Shown piece after piece: positions 43,494 to 55,606 of a stretch of DNA of 64,000 nucleotides. The stretch is from the NCBI GenBank assembly GCA_000802095.1, contig JUEB01000011.1, forward strand, positions 282,911 to 346,910. Direction: 5' to 3'. The position numbers and the translations under genes are program-made. Position 1 is the stretch's first letter, and every line of letters starts with the position of its first letter. Under the pieces are notes generated by a model. It was not told where the DNA came from. It saw nothing but the letters and a program-made list of their open reading frames with translations, and made no database searches. This DNA comes from Peptococcaceae bacterium BICA1-7 (GTDB taxonomy: Bacteria > Bacillota > Desulfotomaculia > Desulfotomaculales > Desulfocucumaceae).

Positions 43494-43844
43494 TTATTTA
43501 ACAGGTTTCTCCTTTAAAACAACGGTAATGTGACTGGTGCGCCTGCGCATAGTATCTGCCCGTCCCATTGCTCTGGGCTGAAACCGTTTGATAATGGGAC
43601 CCTGATCCACGTAGCACTCAGCAACGTACAGGCTATCCTTGTTCATTTCATAATTGTGCTCGGCGTTGGCCGCAGCGGACTGAACCACCTTGGAGATGGG
43701 CGCCGAAGCTCTTCTTGGAGTGTATCTGAGAATTGCCAGGGCTTCCTTCAAGTCCTTTCCGCGTATAAGGTCCATAACTTCACGCACCTTACGCGGAGAT
43801 AACCGGATGTATTTGGCAATTGCCCTTGCCTCACTAGCTGCCAC
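43494..43844 (-). CDS. rplV: Ribosomal protein L22
   Basis: A 116-residue exit-tunnel protein: [19 protein letters not shown], and the tunnel loop [23 protein letters not shown] start behind AAGGAGG. Confidence 0.97.
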   Translation of the reverse strand: MAASEARAIAKYIRLSPRKVREVMDLIRGKDLKEALAILRYTPRRASAPISKVVQSAAANAEHNYEMNKDSLYVAECYVDQGPIIKRFQPRAMGRADTMRRRTSHITVVLKEKPVK

Positions 43845-43953
43845 AGGTTTACCTCCTTACTTTCATCAGCCGCTTCGGCTGGCCACCCAATGCTGGCTGG
43901 ACCCGGCCGGCGAATGCTGAATGAATATTAGATCTAATAAGCAGCCCCTTTGG

Positions 43954-44238
43954 TTATTTCAATGAAGTTGATCTCTCGGTATGATGTCCGTGTCCTCTGA
44001 ACATCCTGGTGTTTGCAAATTCCCCCAGCTTGTGCCCTACCATATCCTCGGTTACATACACCGGAATATGTTTCCTGCCGTCGTGAACGGCCAGGGTATG
44101 GCCGATCATCTCCGGGAAAATTGTTGATCGCCTGGACCAGGTTTTAATAACACGCTTATCGCCCTTGGCGTTCATTTGTTCAATCTTTTCCAGCAGTCTT
44201 GCATCGCAATACGGCCCTTTTTTCAGGGAACGGCCCAT
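43954..44238 (-). CDS. rpsS: Ribosomal protein S19
   Basis: A 94-residue protein: [40 protein letters not shown] and [16 protein letters not shown]. About 110 bp separate it from rplV, a wide gap for this operon, with a small GCCGCTTCGGC hairpin. Confidence 0.97.
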   Translation of the reverse strand: MGRSLKKGPYCDARLLEKIEQMNAKGDKRVIKTWSRRSTIFPEMIGHTLAVHDGRKHIPVYVTEDMVGHKLGEFANTRMFRGHGHHTERSTSLK

Positions 44239-44257
44239 GTGCTAGCCTCCTTCCTCA

Positions 44258-45082
44258 CTACTTGGTTCTGCGCTTGACAATCAGGCGGTCACTGGACTTC
44301 TTTTTCCTGGTCCGGGCGCCCAGAGCAGGTTTGCCCCAGGGAGTAACCGGATTGCGTCCTATGGGAGAGCGGCCCTCGCCACCGCCGTGGGGGTGGTCCA
44401 CCGGGTTCATCACCACGCCGCGTACAGTTGGCCTTATGCCCTGCCAGCGGGTCCGTCCAGCCTTTCCTATGGTAAGGTTCTCATGATCGGTATTGCCAAC
44501 CTGGCCTATAGTGGCCCGGCAGTCCTGCAGCAGAAGCCTCATTTCGCCCGACGGCATCCTTATATGGGCATATTTACCCTCTTTGGCCATCAACTGTGCC
44601 GAGGTCCCCGCCGACCGGACAAGTTGGCCGCCGGCCTTGGGATACAGCTCAAGGTTGTGAATCAGTGTGCCCAGCGGTATATTTCTTAAGGGAAGGCAAT
44701 TGCCCACCTTGATATCACAGCCGGGTCCGGATTCTACCGTCATTCCCACTTGCAGCCCCAGGGGAGCGATGATATAGCGCTTTTCCCCGTCAGCGTAGTT
44801 TAACAGTGCTATCCTGGCCGAACGATTGGGATCGTATTCAACTGTGGCTACCTTGGCCGGTATACCATCCTTGTTTCTTTTGAAATCAATCATCCGGTAC
44901 TGTCTTTTGTGCCCACCACCGCGGTGCCTTACTGTAACTCTTCCCTTGTTGTTGCGCCCTGCTTTCTTGGTAAGGGGCTGCAGAAGGGACTTTTCAGGCT
45001 GATCAGTGGTAATTTCATCAAAGGTCGAAACAGTTACAAACCTGCGACCAGGCGATGTGGGCTTAAATTTTTTAACTGCCAC
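44258..45082 (-). CDS. rplB: Ribosomal protein L2
   Basis: A 274-residue protein near the peptidyl-transferase centre. [20 protein letters not shown], and the C-terminal [19 protein letters not shown] with the conserved His are diagnostic. Confidence 0.98.
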   Translation of the reverse strand: MAVKKFKPTSPGRRFVTVSTFDEITTDQPEKSLLQPLTKKAGRNNKGRVTVRHRGGGHKRQYRMIDFKRNKDGIPAKVATVEYDPNRSARIALLNYADGEKRYIIAPLGLQVGMTVESGPGCDIKVGNCLPLRNIPLGTLIHNLELYPKAGGQLVRSAGTSAQLMAKEGKYAHIRMPSGEMRLLLQDCRATIGQVGNTDHENLTIGKAGRTRWQGIRPTVRGVVMNPVDHPHGGGEGRSPIGRNPVTPWGKPALGARTRKKKSSDRLIVKRRTK

Positions 45083-45104
45083 CTGGTTTACCTCCTCTTT
45101 CAGC

Positions 45105-45152
45105 CGTCAGTCGTTAGTCTTGGGCAACTGACGCCTGACGTCCGACGACTAG
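45105..45152. repeat. 7-bp periodic intergenic repeat, locus 10 (inverted pair)
   Basis: Left part CGTCAGT, CGTTAGT (45105-45118); right part CAACTGA, CGCCTGA, CGTCCGA, CGACTAG (45125-45152). The two halves are in opposite orientation and can form a hairpin between rplW and rplB on the same mRNA. Confidence 0.75.
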
Positions 45153-45153
45153 A

Positions 45154-45441
45154 TTAGACGCCTTCAAAGATCTCTATCTTGTCGCCCTCTTTCAGGGTGA
45201 CAATGGCTTTTTTATAGCCCGAAATGCGGCCCAGCTTTCCTTTAACCCTTTTTATCTTGGCCTTGTACCGTATGGTGTGAACCTTTTCCACCTTTACCTT
45301 GAAAAGCTCTTCAACCGCTTTTTTGATTTCAACCTTGTTTGAATTGGGGTCTACTATAAAGGAGTACTTATTTTCACCCACCAGATCCATGCTTTTCTCT
45401 GTAATAAGGGGCTTTTTCAGAATGTCCCTGGGATTTTTCAC
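45154..45441 (-). CDS. rplW: Ribosomal protein L23
   Basis: A 95-residue protein at the tunnel exit, docking site for SRP and trigger factor: [20 protein letters not shown] and [20 protein letters not shown]. Its start overlaps the rplD stop by 4 bp (ATGA). Confidence 0.96.
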   Translation of the reverse strand: MKNPRDILKKPLITEKSMDLVGENKYSFIVDPNSNKVEIKKAVEELFKVKVEKVHTIRYKAKIKRVKGKLGRISGYKKAIVTLKEGDKIEIFEGV

Positions 45442-46064
45442 TTCGCCAGCACCTCCTCGACCCTGCTCACCGCATCCCTGGTGATTACCAGAGTCTGGTG
45501 CGCCAGCAGGTCATACACATTAAGCAGGCTGGCCGCAGTGGGCTTAACCCCGGGAATGTTCCGGGCGGACTTGACTACATTGGTGTCTTTTCCGGCGATA
45601 ACCACCAGGGCTTTATTGGCAACCTTCAGGTTCTCCAAAATGCGTACCATGTCTTTGGTTTTGGGCTGGCCCAGATTTAAGCTGTCCAGCACTACAATAT
45701 TGCCGCTCTCAACCTTTGATGAAAGGGCTGATTTCATGGCCAGCCTTCTCACCTTTTTGGGAAGCTTTATGCTGTAGTCCCTTGGATGGGGACCAAAAAC
45801 TATTCCGCCGCCTCTCCATATAGGAGAACGGGTGCTTCCATGTCTGGCCCGGCCTGTGCCTTTCTGGCGCCAGGGCTTACGGCCCCCGCCCGATACTTCG
45901 GCACGGGTTTTGGTATCATGGGTACCCTGTCTCTGATTGGCTTGAAAAGCCACCACGGCATCGTGCAGCACGGCTTGGTTAACAGCAACGCCAAAAACGC
46001 TGTCGTTCAGTTCAATATCTCCCACCTGTTCTCCGTTGGTGTTGTATAGCGCAACCTTCGGCAT
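45438..46064 (-). CDS. rplD: Ribosomal protein L4
   Basis: A 208-residue protein: the tunnel loop [20 protein letters not shown] and [21 protein letters not shown]4 is the autoregulator of the S10 operon in E. coli; that is not assumed here. Confidence 0.97.
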   Translation of the reverse strand: MPKVALYNTNGEQVGDIELNDSVFGVAVNQAVLHDAVVAFQANQRQGTHDTKTRAEVSGGGRKPWRQKGTGRARHGSTRSPIWRGGGIVFGPHPRDYSIKLPKKVRRLAMKSALSSKVESGNIVVLDSLNLGQPKTKDMVRILENLKVANKALVVIAGKDTNVVKSARNIPGVKPTAASLLNVYDLLAHQTLVITRDAVSRVEEVLAK

Positions 46065-46091
46065 TTCGTGTTTCCTCCTTTCTGCACGCCG

Positions 46092-46724
46092 TTATTTAAC
46101 AGCCTTAACACTGTTTTTAATTATTACCAGCCCTCCGCGGGGCCCCGGAACAGCGCCTTTAAGCGCCAGCAGATTGCGGTCAGAGTCCACCTTGACCACT
46201 TCCAGGTTTTGCACCGTAACCCTGGCCGCCCCCATATGTCCGGGAAGCTTGCGGCCCTTGTATACCCTGGCCGGGCCCTTGGCTCCCAGGGATCCTGGGC
46301 GGCGGTGGTATTTGGAGCCGTGCGCCATTGGTCCCCGATGGAAGTTGTGTCTCTTGATGCCGCCGGCGAAGCCTTTGCCCTTGGAAGTTCCAACCACATC
46401 AACCTTTTCCCCTGTGTTAAAAAGGTCAGCCTTCAGCTCCTGGCCTATCTGGTAGCTGTCGTAGTCCTCCAGCCTCAGTTCCCTTAAGACTCTCAGGGGC
46501 CTTACCCCCGCCTTGTTAAAATGCCCTTTGGTAGGCTTATTAAACAATTTTTCCCGCTTTTCCCCGAAGCCGACCTGAATGGCTCCGTAGCCGTCCTTTT
46601 CCACGGTTCTTTTCTGAACCACAAAGCAGGGACCGGCCTCTATGACGGTTACAGGCAGCGCCTTGCCGTCATCGGTAAAAATCTGGGTCATGCCAACCTT
46701 TTTGCCCAGTATTGCCTTTTTCAT
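46092..46724 (-). CDS. rplC: Ribosomal protein L3
   Basis: A 210-residue protein: [20 protein letters not shown] and the loop [20 protein letters not shown] that reaches the peptidyl-transferase centre. Confidence 0.97.
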   Translation of the reverse strand: MKKAILGKKVGMTQIFTDDGKALPVTVIEAGPCFVVQKRTVEKDGYGAIQVGFGEKREKLFNKPTKGHFNKAGVRPLRVLRELRLEDYDSYQIGQELKADLFNTGEKVDVVGTSKGKGFAGGIKRHNFHRGPMAHGSKYHRRPGSLGAKGPARVYKGRKLPGHMGAARVTVQNLEVVKVDSDRNLLALKGAVPGPRGGLVIIKNSVKAVK

Positions 46725-46837
46725 TCAATAGCACCTCCAGTGCCGGCCGAAAACAAGAGGTTCACCGCTATACTATAGGCTGCCGCCGAAAACGAACAGT
46801 CATTTAAGGTGAACTTTATTCCCGTGCAAGCCTTAAT

Positions 46838-47146
46838 TTAAAGCTTAATCTCTATATCCACACCCGCCGGCAAATCAAGGCGCATCAACGCATCCACGGT
46901 TTTGGGAGTTGGTTCCAGAATATCAATCAGGCGTTTGTGCGTCCTCATTTCAAACTGTTCGCGGGAATCCTTGTTCACGTGAGGTGAACGGAGGATTGTG
47001 TATATATTCTTCTCAGTGGGCAGCGGTATGGGTCCTGCTACCGAAGCCCCGGTCCTTTTTGCCGTGTCCACTATTTTTTGAGCCGACTGATCAAGCATGT
47101 GGTAGTCATATGCTTTCAGCCGGATGCGGATTTTTTGTCTTTTCAT
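46838..47146 (-). CDS. rpsJ: Ribosomal protein S10
   Basis: A 102-residue protein, also NusE in antitermination: [30 protein letters not shown] and [14 protein letters not shown]. First gene of the S10 set, 68 bp after tuf1 with no visible terminator or promoter between. Confidence 0.97.
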   Translation of the reverse strand: MKRQKIRIRLKAYDYHMLDQSAQKIVDTAKRTGASVAGPIPLPTEKNIYTILRSPHVNKDSREQFEMRTHKRLIDILEPTPKTVDALMRLDLPAGVDIEIKL

Positions 47147-47169
47147 CAGGCAGACCTCCTTTCACAAAT

Positions 47170-47212
47170 GGGATTGGGATTGGGAATTAACCCCTAATGC
47201 CTAATCCCCTGA
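47170..47212. repeat. 7-bp periodic intergenic repeat, locus 11 (inverted pair)
   Basis: GGGATTGGGATTGGGAATT-like left part and CCCCTAA, TGCCTAA, TCCCCTG right part between tuf1 and rpsJ; the halves are complementary. Confidence 0.65.
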
Positions 47213-47214
47213 AG

Positions 47215-48417
47215 TTACGCTATAACGGAGGTGACCACTCCAGCGCCCACGGTGCGGCCGCCCTCACGAATGGCGAAGCGCAGGCCCTCCTCAATGGCGA
47301 TGGGGGTAATCAGCTTGATATTGATACGGATGTTGTCTCCCGGCATAACCATTTCCACTCCCTCGGGAAGATCGGCCACTCCGGTAACGTCGGTGGTCCT
47401 GAAATAAAACTGCGGGCGGTACCCGTTGAAGAACGGTGTGTGCCTGCCGCCCTCTTCCTTGGTCAGCACGTATACCTCGGCGTTAAAATGGGTGTGCGGC
47501 GCGATGCTTCCGGGCTTCGCCAGCACCTGGCCCCTCTCGATCTCTTTTCTTTCCACGCCCCTCAGCAGGCAGCCGATGTTGTCTCCGGCCTCTCCGCGGT
47601 CTAAGAGCTTGCGGAACATTTCCACCCCGGTGACCACTGTCTTCCTGGGCTTTTCCTGCAGACCCACTATTTCTATTTCTTCTCCCACCTTGACTAACCC
47701 GCGCTCAACACGACCGGTGGCCACGGTGCCGCGCCCGGTGATGGTGAATACATCTTCCACAGGCATCAAAAACGGCTTGTCAATATCCCTCTGGGGGGTG
47801 GGAATGTAGCTGTCCACCGCATCCATCAGCTCCCATATGGACTTGCACCACTGGCAGTCTTTCTTGCCGCAGCTGCACTCCAGGGCCTTCAGCGCCGAGC
47901 CGGTAATTATCGGTGTGTCATCTCCGGGGAATTCATAGGTCGAAAGCAGCTCCCGCACTTCCATGTCTACCAGTTCCAGAAGTTCCGGGTCATCCACCAT
48001 ATCGGCCTTGTTCAGGTACACCACGATGTAGGGCACCCCCACCTGGCGGGCCAGCAGTATGTGCTCCCTGGTCTGCGGCATGGGGCCGTCTGCGGCCGAT
48101 ACCACCAGTATGGCGCCGTCCATCTGGGCCGCCCCGGTGATCATGTTTTTCACGTAGTCGGCGTGCCCCGGGCAATCCACATGGGCATAGTGCCTGTTGC
48201 CGGTCTCGTATTCCACGTGGGCTGTGTTGATGGTGATGCCGCGCTCTCTTTCTTCAGGAGCGTTGTCGATCTCATCATACTTTTTTATGGTGGCCTGGCC
48301 CACTGTAGACAGCACTGTGGTGATGGCCGCAGTCAGGGTTGTTTTGCCATGGTCCACGTGACCTATGGTTCCAATGTTTACGTGGGGTTTGTTGCGCTCA
48401 AATTTTGCCTTGCCCAT
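47215..48417 (-). CDS. tuf: Elongation factor Tu (copy 1)
   Basis: A 400-residue GTPase that brings aminoacyl-tRNA to the ribosome. G1 GHVDHGKTT, the switch I region with [14 protein letters not shown]3 [12 protein letters not shown] and G4 NKADMVDD are complete. In the G-domain, after GSALKALE, a loop [11 protein letters not shown] replaces the usual short acidic stretch, giving four closely placed cysteines. It ends the str block behind fusA. Its 3' 584 bases differ from the second copy at 63417 by only two silent changes. Confidence 0.98.
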   Translation of the reverse strand: MGKAKFERNKPHVNIGTIGHVDHGKTTLTAAITTVLSTVGQATIKKYDEIDNAPEERERGITINTAHVEYETGNRHYAHVDCPGHADYVKNMITGAAQMDGAILVVSAADGPMPQTREHILLARQVGVPYIVVYLNKADMVDDPELLELVDMEVRELLSTYEFPGDDTPIITGSALKALECSCGKKDCQWCKSIWELMDAVDSYIPTPQRDIDKPFLMPVEDVFTITGRGTVATGRVERGLVKVGEEIEIVGLQEKPRKTVVTGVEMFRKLLDRGEAGDNIGCLLRGVERKEIERGQVLAKPGSIAPHTHFNAEVYVLTKEEGGRHTPFFNGYRPQFYFRTTDVTGVADLPEGVEMVMPGDNIRINIKLITPIAIEEGLRFAIREGGRTVGAGVVTSVIA

Positions 48418-48482
48418 TCTTATTTTCCTCCTTTAACAGATACGGATATTTTAGGAAGTAGTGGCAATTTTACTTAAAAACA

Positions 48483-50558
48483 TTATCCACACCTCCGGGC
48501 TACTATACCCTCGGCGATATTCTGGGGTACCTCGGCGTAACTGTTGAACTGCATTGTGAAGGTTCCTCTTCCCTGAGTGATAGAACGAAGTCCGGTGGCA
48601 TACCCAAACATTTCAGAAAGAGGGGCCACCGCGTGAATAACCTGGGTATTGCCACGGGGCTCTATCTCCTCAATGCGTCCGCGCCTTGAATTCAAATCGC
48701 CTATAACGTCACCCAGGTACTCGTCCATAATCACAACTTCCAGCTTCATCACCGGTTCCAGAAGCACCGGCTGCGCCTTTGCGGCAGCATTCTTAAACCC
48801 TATTGAGCCCGCTATCTTAAAGGCCATTTCAGATGAGTCCACCTCATGATAAGACCCGTCCAGCAGGCTTACTCCTATGTCCATCATTGGATATCCGGCC
48901 ATTACTCCGTTATCCATGGCTTCCCTTATTCCTGCGTCCACCGCCGGAATGTATTCCCTGGGAATAACACCACCCACTATTTTGTTGGTAAACTCATAGC
49001 CGGTGCCCGACTCTATAGGACCTATCTCCAGCACCACATGGCCGTACTGGCCCCGTCCGCCGGACTGCCTGACAAACCTTCCCTCGGCCTTTACCTTGCC
49101 TCTGATGGTTTCTTTATAGGCCACCTGAGGTTTTCCGACATTGGCCTCCACCCTGAACTCCCGCAAAAGCCGGTCCACTATTATTTCCAGGTGCAGTTCT
49201 CCCATCCCGGAGATAATGGTCTGGCCGGTTTCAGGGTCAGTGCGCATTCTGAAAGTGGGGTCTTCTTCAGACAGTTTTAGCAGGGCAATCCCCATCTTAT
49301 CCTGGTCAGCCTTTGTTTTGGGCTCAATGGCCACATCTATAACAGGCTCCGGGAATTCCATGGATTCAAGGACTATAGGGCTCTTTTCATCACAGAGAGT
49401 GTCCCCGGTGACCGTTTCCTTCAATCCCACGGCGGACACTATATCTCCTGAGTAAACCTCTCCTATCTCCTCCCGGTGGTTGGCGTGCATTCGCAGTATA
49501 CGCCCCACCCGCTCCCTTTTGCCTTTTATTGAGTTATAAATATAGGAACCTGAGTTGAGCCTTCCCGAATAAACCCGGAAAAAAGTCAGTTTACCCACAT
49601 AAGGGTCGGCCATAATCTTAAAGGCCAGAGCAGCAAAAGGCTGCTCATCGTCAGCTGACCGGAAATCCTCATCTCCGCTATCCGGGTTAACTCCCTTTAT
49701 GGCCGGCACATCAGTAGGGGCCGGGAGAAAATCCACTATGGCATCGAGAAGAGGCTGAACACCCTTGTTTTTAAAGGAAGAACCACAGAGCACCGGGATC
49801 ATTTTCACTGAAAGAGTGGCCGCCCTGATTCCCTTTCTGATCTCATCCAGAGTGAGTTCTTCACCCTCCAGATATTTATCCATCAGTTCCTCGTCGGACT
49901 CGGCCGCAGCCTCAATTACCTTCTCCCGGTACAGAGCCGCCAATTCCAGCAATTCTTCAGGTATATCAGCTTCCTCGCTGGCTGTGCCCATATCATCGGT
50001 GTAAATTATGGCCTTATTTTTGATTAAATCGACTATTCCCCTGAACTTTTCCTCGACTCCCACAGGAATCTGCAGGGCGACAGGATTGGCTCCAAGCCTT
50101 TCCTTAATCATGTCCATGCCCCTGAAAAAGTCAGCGCCCACCCGGTCCATCTTGTTGATATACGCTATACGGGGGACCTGGTATTTATCCGCCTGCCTCC
50201 ATACCGTTTCGGATTGAGGCTCTACTCCCCCCACTGAACAAAAGACTGCAACCGCACCGTCAAGCACCCTAAGAGAGCGCTCGACCTCCATTGTAAAGTC
50301 CACGTGCCCGGGTGTATCGATAATATTTATACAATGATCACGCCATTGACATGTAGTTGCTGCGGAGGTTATGGTAATCCCCCGCTCCTGCTCCTGGACC
50401 ATCCAGTCCATGGTGGCCGCGCCGTCATGGACTTCCCCGATTTTATGAACCCTACCGGTATAGAACAAAATACGTTCGGTGGTGGTAGTCTTTCCGGCGT
50501 CTATGTGAGCCATGATGCCAATGTTACGTGTCTTATTCAACGGAAACTGCCGCGCCAT
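48483..50558 (-). CDS. fusA: Elongation factor G
   Basis: A 691-residue translocase GTPase: [19 protein letters not shown] (G1), [20 protein letters not shown] (G3), [10 protein letters not shown] (G4), and domain IV with [11 protein letters not shown]. The internal ATG behind GGAGGGAG gives [12 protein letters not shown], the normal start; an upstream start inside rpsG spacing is rejected. Confidence 0.98.
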   Translation of the reverse strand: MARQFPLNKTRNIGIMAHIDAGKTTTTERILFYTGRVHKIGEVHDGAATMDWMVQEQERGITITSAATTCQWRDHCINIIDTPGHVDFTMEVERSLRVLDGAVAVFCSVGGVEPQSETVWRQADKYQVPRIAYINKMDRVGADFFRGMDMIKERLGANPVALQIPVGVEEKFRGIVDLIKNKAIIYTDDMGTASEEADIPEELLELAALYREKVIEAAAESDEELMDKYLEGEELTLDEIRKGIRAATLSVKMIPVLCGSSFKNKGVQPLLDAIVDFLPAPTDVPAIKGVNPDSGDEDFRSADDEQPFAALAFKIMADPYVGKLTFFRVYSGRLNSGSYIYNSIKGKRERVGRILRMHANHREEIGEVYSGDIVSAVGLKETVTGDTLCDEKSPIVLESMEFPEPVIDVAIEPKTKADQDKMGIALLKLSEEDPTFRMRTDPETGQTIISGMGELHLEIIVDRLLREFRVEANVGKPQVAYKETIRGKVKAEGRFVRQSGGRGQYGHVVLEIGPIESGTGYEFTNKIVGGVIPREYIPAVDAGIREAMDNGVMAGYPMMDIGVSLLDGSYHEVDSSEMAFKIAGSIGFKNAAAKAQPVLLEPVMKLEVVIMDEYLGDVIGDLNSRRGRIEEIEPRGNTQVIHAVAPLSEMFGYATGLRSITQGRGTFTMQFNSYAEVPQNIAEGIVARRCG

Positions 50559-50571
50559 CAAGACTCCCTCC

Positions 50572-51042
50572 TTACCACCTGTAGTGTGCAAATGCCTTGT
50601 TGGCCTCCGCCATTTTGTGGGTATCTTCTTTTTTCTTCACTGTGGCGCCGGTGTTATTAGCGGCATCCATTATTTCCGAGGCCAGCTTATCCTCCATGGA
50701 CTTACCGCCTCTTGCCCTGGCGTAATTGGTAAGCCAACGGATTCCCAGTGTTTGCCTGCGGTCGTGTCTAACTTCAATGGGTACCTGATAGTTGGCGCCA
50801 CCCACCCTGCGGGCCTTGACTTCCAGCACGGGCATTATGTTCTTCATGGCCGTATCAAAGATCTCAAGAGCGTCTTTGCCGGTCTTTTCCTTTACAATAT
50901 CAAATGCCCCGTATACTATTTTTTCGGCGGTGCCTTTTTTGCCATCCAGCATAATCTGGTTGATCAGCCTGCTTACAACTTTGTTGTTGTAAACCGGGTC
51001 GGAAACAACCTCGATTCTTTTAACGTTTCCCCTTCTGGGCAC
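50572..51042 (-). CDS. rpsG: Ribosomal protein S7
   Basis: A 156-residue head-assembly protein: [40 protein letters not shown] and [20 protein letters not shown]. It is 13 bp before fusA. Confidence 0.97.
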   Translation of the reverse strand: MPRRGNVKRIEVVSDPVYNNKVVSRLINQIMLDGKKGTAEKIVYGAFDIVKEKTGKDALEIFDTAMKNIMPVLEVKARRVGGANYQVPIEVRHDRRQTLGIRWLTNYARARGGKSMEDKLASEIMDAANNTGATVKKKEDTHKMAEANKAFAHYRW

Positions 51043-51092
51043 ATATTTCCCCCCTTTACAAGGAAGTAAAATTTATATAAATTTTTTTCCCT

Positions 51093-51467
51093 CTATTTTT
51101 TAGGTCGCTTGGTACCGTATTTGGAACGGCTGCGGTTTCTGTTTTGCACTCCCGCCGAGTCCAGGGCTCCCCGTACAATGTGATACCTGACGCCGGGTAA
51201 ATCCTTGACCCTGCCGCCACGAACCAGGACAACCGAGTGCTCCTGTAAATTGTGACCTATGCCGGGAATATAGGATGTAACCTCAATACCGTTTGTCAGT
51301 CTAATACGGGCCACCTTGCGCAGAGCCGAATTAGGCTTTTTGGGAGTAGTGGTGTAGACCCTTGTGCAAACCCCTCTTTTCTGGGGGCATTCTTTTAATG
51401 CCGGGGCCGAAGATTTCTTTATGGAAACTTCTCTACCCTTGCGGATCAGCTGGTTAATGGTGGGCAC
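51093..51467 (-). CDS. rpsL: Ribosomal protein S12
   Basis: A 124-residue decoding-centre protein: [20 protein letters not shown] and [20 protein letters not shown], the loops in which streptomycin-resistance changes occur; Lys of TTPKKPN is wild type. GTG start behind GGAGGTG. Confidence 0.98.
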   Translation of the reverse strand: MPTINQLIRKGREVSIKKSSAPALKECPQKRGVCTRVYTTTPKKPNSALRKVARIRLTNGIEVTSYIPGIGHNLQEHSVVLVRGGRVKDLPGVRYHIVRGALDSAGVQNRNRSRSKYGTKRPKK

Positions 51468-51528
51468 CGACAGACACCTCCTTTCTGGTAAGATTTAAGA
51501 TTAAATAAAGGACCTATCAAATCAAATC

Positions 51529-51559
51529 CCGCTCCGACACTGTAAAAGTGTCAGAGCGG
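51529..51559 (-). promoter_or_regulatory. Hairpin between the L7Ae-type gene and rpsL
   Basis: CCGCTC/GAGCGG and GACACT/AGTGTC stems with one mismatch between them and a 5-nt loop. The minus-strand sequence after it is only moderately U-rich, so it may be an attenuator or an mRNA-processing site, not a strong terminator. Confidence 0.5.
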
Positions 51560-51640
51560 CATTATTTATTCCGGGAAAGTAATTTGGAGACCTTTCCTTT
51601 ATTATCCCAAAAAATTTTTCTTAAAACCGCTGGGCGTCTC

Positions 51641-51892
51641 CTACTCTTCCAATATAGCGGTTGACGCGCAGCCTACCTCGATTCCACAGGCTTTTCCAAG
51701 GATCTGCATTGATTCCACCATAATTACCGCTATGGATTTTGCGGAGCAGGCCTGTAGAATGGGATCGATTATATGTTTTTCTGCATTTTTGGCCACAAAA
51801 ACCAACTTGGCCTGATTTTGTTCAACAGCTTTCAGCGTCTGCTTGGACCCGATTGTCTTTTTCCGGGCCTTGGACAGGCGTTCCAGGGACAC
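51641..51892 (-). CDS. L7Ae/L30e-family RNA-binding protein (YbxF-like)
   Basis: An 83-residue kink-turn-binding protein. IGSKQTLKAVEQNQAKLVFV and CSAKSIAVIMVESMQILGKACGIEVG-like order fits bacterial YbxF/RplGB proteins located between rpoC and rpsL. GTG start (MSLERLSKA) behind GGGAGGTG; a longer frame begins at TTG inside that site. In Bacillus, the homologue binds K-turn RNA and is not essential. Confidence 0.9.
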   Translation of the reverse strand: MSLERLSKARKKTIGSKQTLKAVEQNQAKLVFVAKNAEKHIIDPILQACSAKSIAVIMVESMQILGKACGIEVGCASTAILEE

Positions 51893-52025
51893 TACGGCCA
51901 CACCTCCCAAATCCAGACACTTTTATATCTTACCACCTTAAATACCCATTGTCAACAATAACTGTTTTTGTAAGACTTGATTTATCCGGGTTTGAGGTCA
52001 AACCCGGATATCAGTCAAGCTCATT

Positions 52026-55000
52026 CTACTCGGCGGTAACAGTGTAGTCGGATTCAAAATCTTCTTCTCCATCCAGGGAGTAGTCCTCGCTGTCAAGGTT
52101 GTCGTCAAGTATTGTGTCAGCCCCGTCTTCACCCATTATTTCAATGTTCCTGTAGCGGCTCATACCGGTTCCGGCGGGAACAAGCTTTCCTATTATAACA
52201 TTCTCCTTGAGTCCCAGCAAAGGATCAACCTTACCCTTTATGGCGGCCTCGGTCAGAACCCTGGTGGTTTCCTGGAAAGAGGCGGCTGAAAGGAATGAGT
52301 CTGTGGCCAGGGAGGCCTTGGTTATACCCAGAAGTACGGCCTTTCCTCCGGCTGGCTCGCCACCCTTGGACTGGACCCTCTCGTTTTCCTTTTCCAGCTC
52401 GAATATGTCGATCAGCCCTCCCGGCAAAAGGTCGGTGTCACCCTGGTCCTCCACCTTAACTTTTCTCAGCATCTGCCTGATCATCACTTCTATATGCTTG
52501 TCGTTGATGTCAACACCCTGCAGCCTGTAAACCCTTTGGACCTCCATGAGAAGATATACCTGAACTCCCTGGGGCCCCTTTATTTTCAGCAGGTCATGAG
52601 GATTGACAGATCCTTCCGTTAGCTCGTCTCCGGCCTCCACCCGGTCACCGTCACGAACCTTGAGTCTGGCCCCATACGGCACCTGATAATTATTCCGGTC
52701 ACCGTCATCCCCGGTAACCTCTACTTCGCGGCGGCCCTTTACTTCTCTTATTTCGCACACACCTTCGAACTCGGCCACAATGGCCTGGCCCTTGGGCCTG
52801 CGGGCTTCAAAGAGCTCTTCAACCCTGGGGAGACCCTGGGTAATGTCATCACCGGCAACTCCACCGGTGTGGAAGGTCCTCATGGTCAGCTGAGTTCCCG
52901 GCTCACCGATGGACTGGGCGGCAATAATGCCTACCGCCTCACCTATATCAACCATGTGCCCGGTGGCCAGGTTCCGGCCATAGCAGCGTATGCAAACTCC
53001 ATAGCGTGACTTGCAGGTCAGCACAGAGCGGATTTTAACTTTTTTAACACCGGCCTTGATTATTTTCTCAGCCTGCCTGGTGGTTATTTCCTCACCTTTT
53101 TGAGCCAGCAGCTCCCCTGTATCCGGGTGGGGCAGATCCTCAAGGGCTATGCGCCCCCTTATCCTGTCCTCAAGTTTTTCAATAACCTCGGACCCATCCT
53201 TAATTTCGGCTACTGTTATTCCCTCATCGGTTCCGCAGTCAATTTCCCTCACAATAACGTCCTGGGCCACATCCACCAGCCGCCGGGTAAGGTAGCCGGA
53301 GTCGGCCGTCCTCAGCGCGGTGTCTGCCAGTCCCTTCCTGGCTCCGTGGGTTGATATGAAGTATTCCAGAACCGTAAGACCCTCACGGAAGTTGGCCTTA
53401 ATGGGAAGGTCGATAATCCTTCCCGAAGGGTCTGCCATAAGCCCCCTCATGCCGGCCAGCTGCCGAATCTGCTGTATATTACCCCGGGCGCCGGAGGTGG
53501 CCATCATGTATACCGGGTTGAAGCGGTCCAGTGTCTCCATCAGTGCCTTGGTTACACTTTCGGTGGCGTCGTTCCACAGGCCTATAATTTTACGATAGCG
53601 CTCATCCTCGGTGATAAGGCCCCGGCGGAACTGGGTCTCCACCTTTTCAACTTCCAGATCGGTCTTCCTCAACACCTCAGCCTTGGCCTCCGGAATAGTT
53701 ATATCTGAAATTCCGATAGTTACGCCGGCCTTGGTGGCATAGTGGAAGCCCAACTTTTTAATACCATCCAGCAGTGTCCCGGTGGCGGCAAAGCCCATTT
53801 CATTGTAGCACTCATCAACCACCCGGCTCAGCTCTTTTTTGTCGGCCACCTTATTGATGTAGCCCATCTGTTTCGGTATCACTTCATTAAATATAATCCT
53901 GCCTACCGTGGTTTCCAGCATCTCGCCGTCCCGGCGCACCTTTATGCGGGCGTGGAGGCTGACAGCCTTGTTGTCATAGGCCAGTATGGCATCGTTGGCG
54001 TCGGCGAAATATTTTCCCTCGCCCATGGCCCCCGGCCTTTCCATAGTGAGGTAGTAGCTACCGAGCACCATGTCCTGGGTAGGAATGGCCACCGGCCGCC
54101 CATCCTTGGGGTTTAAAATATTATGGGCCGACAGCATCAAAAGTCTGGCCTCAGCCTGGGCCTCGGCAGACAGGGGAACGTGCACCGCCATCTGGTCTCC
54201 GTCAAAGTCAGCGTTGTAAGCGGTACAGACCATGGGGTGAATCTGGATGGCACGGCCTTCCACCAACACCGGCTCAAAGGCCTGAATACCCAGCCTGTGC
54301 AAGGTCGGCGCCCTGTTAAGAAGCACCGGGTGCTCACTTATGACCTCCTCCAGCACATCCCAAACCTCGGGCCTTACCCTTTCCACCATCCTCTTGGCGC
54401 TCTTTATGTTGTGGGCATGGCCATCGTTGACCAGCCGCTTCATCACAAAGGGCTTGAAAAGCTCAAGGGCCATTTCCTTGGGAAGGCCGCACTGGTGAAG
54501 AGAAAGCTTGGGCCCTACCACGATAACCGAACGGCCGGAGTAATCAACCCTCTTACCAAGGAGGTTCTGTCGGAAGCGGCCCTGTTTGCCTTTTAACATA
54601 TCACTCAAAGATTTAAGCGGGCGGTTGCCGGGCCCGGTAACCGGGCGGCCCCTGCGGCCGTTATCTATAAGGGCGTCCACAGCTTCCTGCAGCATCCTTT
54701 TTTCATTTCTTACAATTATGTCCGGCGCCCCAAGATCAAGAAGCCTCTTAAGACGGTTATTCCTATTGATCACCCGGCGGTAAAGGTCATTTAAGTCTGA
54801 GGTGGCAAACCTGCCCCCATCCAGTTGCACCATGGGTCTTAGTTCCGGAGGAATAACCGGGATAACCTTCATGATCATCCAATCCGGCCGGTTGCCTGAT
54901 TTACGGAAGGCCTCCACCACTTCAAGCCTGCGGATAGCCCTTATTTTACGCTGCCCGGTTACTTCCTTCAGCTCCTGGCGCAGCTCCCTGCTCAGCTCAT

Positions 55001-55553
55001 CCAGCTCGATCTCTTCCAAAAGCCTTAAGATAGCCTCGGCGCCCATTCCAGCCTTAAAGCCGGTGGGATATTTTTCACGGTACTCCCTATATTCTGTTTC
55101 GGTAAGCAGCTGCTTTTTGATCAGTCCGGTATCCCCGCCGTCGATTACTATATAAGAAACGAAATACAATACTTTTTCCAGCGCCCGGGGGGACATATCC
55201 AGAAGCAGTCCCATACGGCTGGGGATGCCTTTAAAATACCATATATGGGAAACCGGGGCGGCCAGCTCTATATGTCCCAGCCTTTCCCTTCTTACCTTTG
55301 ACCGGGTTACCTCGACACCGCAGCGGTCACATACCACACCTTTATATCTGACACGCTTATATTTCCCGCAGTGGCACTCCCAGTCCCTGGTAGGCCCAAA
55401 AATTCTCTCGCAAAACAATCCATCCCGCTCGGGCTTCAGGGTGCGGTAATTTATAGTTTCAGGCTTTTTTACCTCTCCGCTTGACCATTCCTTAATCTGA
55501 TCGGGAGAAGCCAGGCCAATGCGCATCCTGTCAAAATTATTTAAATCCAGCAA
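52026..55553 (-). CDS. rpoC: RNA polymerase beta' subunit
   Basis: A 1175-residue subunit. An N-terminal zinc set [19 protein letters not shown], the catalytic Mg loop [12 protein letters not shown], the bridge/trigger region ([35 protein letters not shown]) and the second zinc site ([16 protein letters not shown]) are in normal order. It is 53 bp after rpoB. Confidence 0.98.
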   Translation of the reverse strand: MLDLNNFDRMRIGLASPDQIKEWSSGEVKKPETINYRTLKPERDGLFCERIFGPTRDWECHCGKYKRVRYKGVVCDRCGVEVTRSKVRRERLGHIELAAPVSHIWYFKGIPSRMGLLLDMSPRALEKVLYFVSYIVIDGGDTGLIKKQLLTETEYREYREKYPTGFKAGMGAEAILRLLEEIELDELSRELRQELKEVTGQRKIRAIRRLEVVEAFRKSGNRPDWMIMKVIPVIPPELRPMVQLDGGRFATSDLNDLYRRVINRNNRLKRLLDLGAPDIIVRNEKRMLQEAVDALIDNGRRGRPVTGPGNRPLKSLSDMLKGKQGRFRQNLLGKRVDYSGRSVIVVGPKLSLHQCGLPKEMALELFKPFVMKRLVNDGHAHNIKSAKRMVERVRPEVWDVLEEVISEHPVLLNRAPTLHRLGIQAFEPVLVEGRAIQIHPMVCTAYNADFDGDQMAVHVPLSAEAQAEARLLMLSAHNILNPKDGRPVAIPTQDMVLGSYYLTMERPGAMGEGKYFADANDAILAYDNKAVSLHARIKVRRDGEMLETTVGRIIFNEVIPKQMGYINKVADKKELSRVVDECYNEMGFAATGTLLDGIKKLGFHYATKAGVTIGISDITIPEAKAEVLRKTDLEVEKVETQFRRGLITEDERYRKIIGLWNDATESVTKALMETLDRFNPVYMMATSGARGNIQQIRQLAGMRGLMADPSGRIIDLPIKANFREGLTVLEYFISTHGARKGLADTALRTADSGYLTRRLVDVAQDVIVREIDCGTDEGITVAEIKDGSEVIEKLEDRIRGRIALEDLPHPDTGELLAQKGEEITTRQAEKIIKAGVKKVKIRSVLTCKSRYGVCIRCYGRNLATGHMVDIGEAVGIIAAQSIGEPGTQLTMRTFHTGGVAGDDITQGLPRVEELFEARRPKGQAIVAEFEGVCEIREVKGRREVEVTGDDGDRNNYQVPYGARLKVRDGDRVEAGDELTEGSVNPHDLLKIKGPQGVQVYLLMEVQRVYRLQGVDINDKHIEVMIRQMLRKVKVEDQGDTDLLPGGLIDIFELEKENERVQSKGGEPAGGKAVLLGITKASLATDSFLSAASFQETTRVLTEAAIKGKVDPLLGLKENVIIGKLVPAGTGMSRYRNIEIMGEDGADTILDDNLDSEDYSLDGEEDFESDYTVTAE

Positions 55554-55606
55554 GGAAACACGCTCCCTTCGGTTATTTAGAGGTTTTCGAAAGAGTTACC
55601 GTGAGA

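Noticed and set aside
51529..51559. Strong terminator separating rpoC/L7Ae from rpsL
   Set aside because: The hairpin is good but the following minus-strand sequence is not a clear U-run and no promoter was seen before rpsL.
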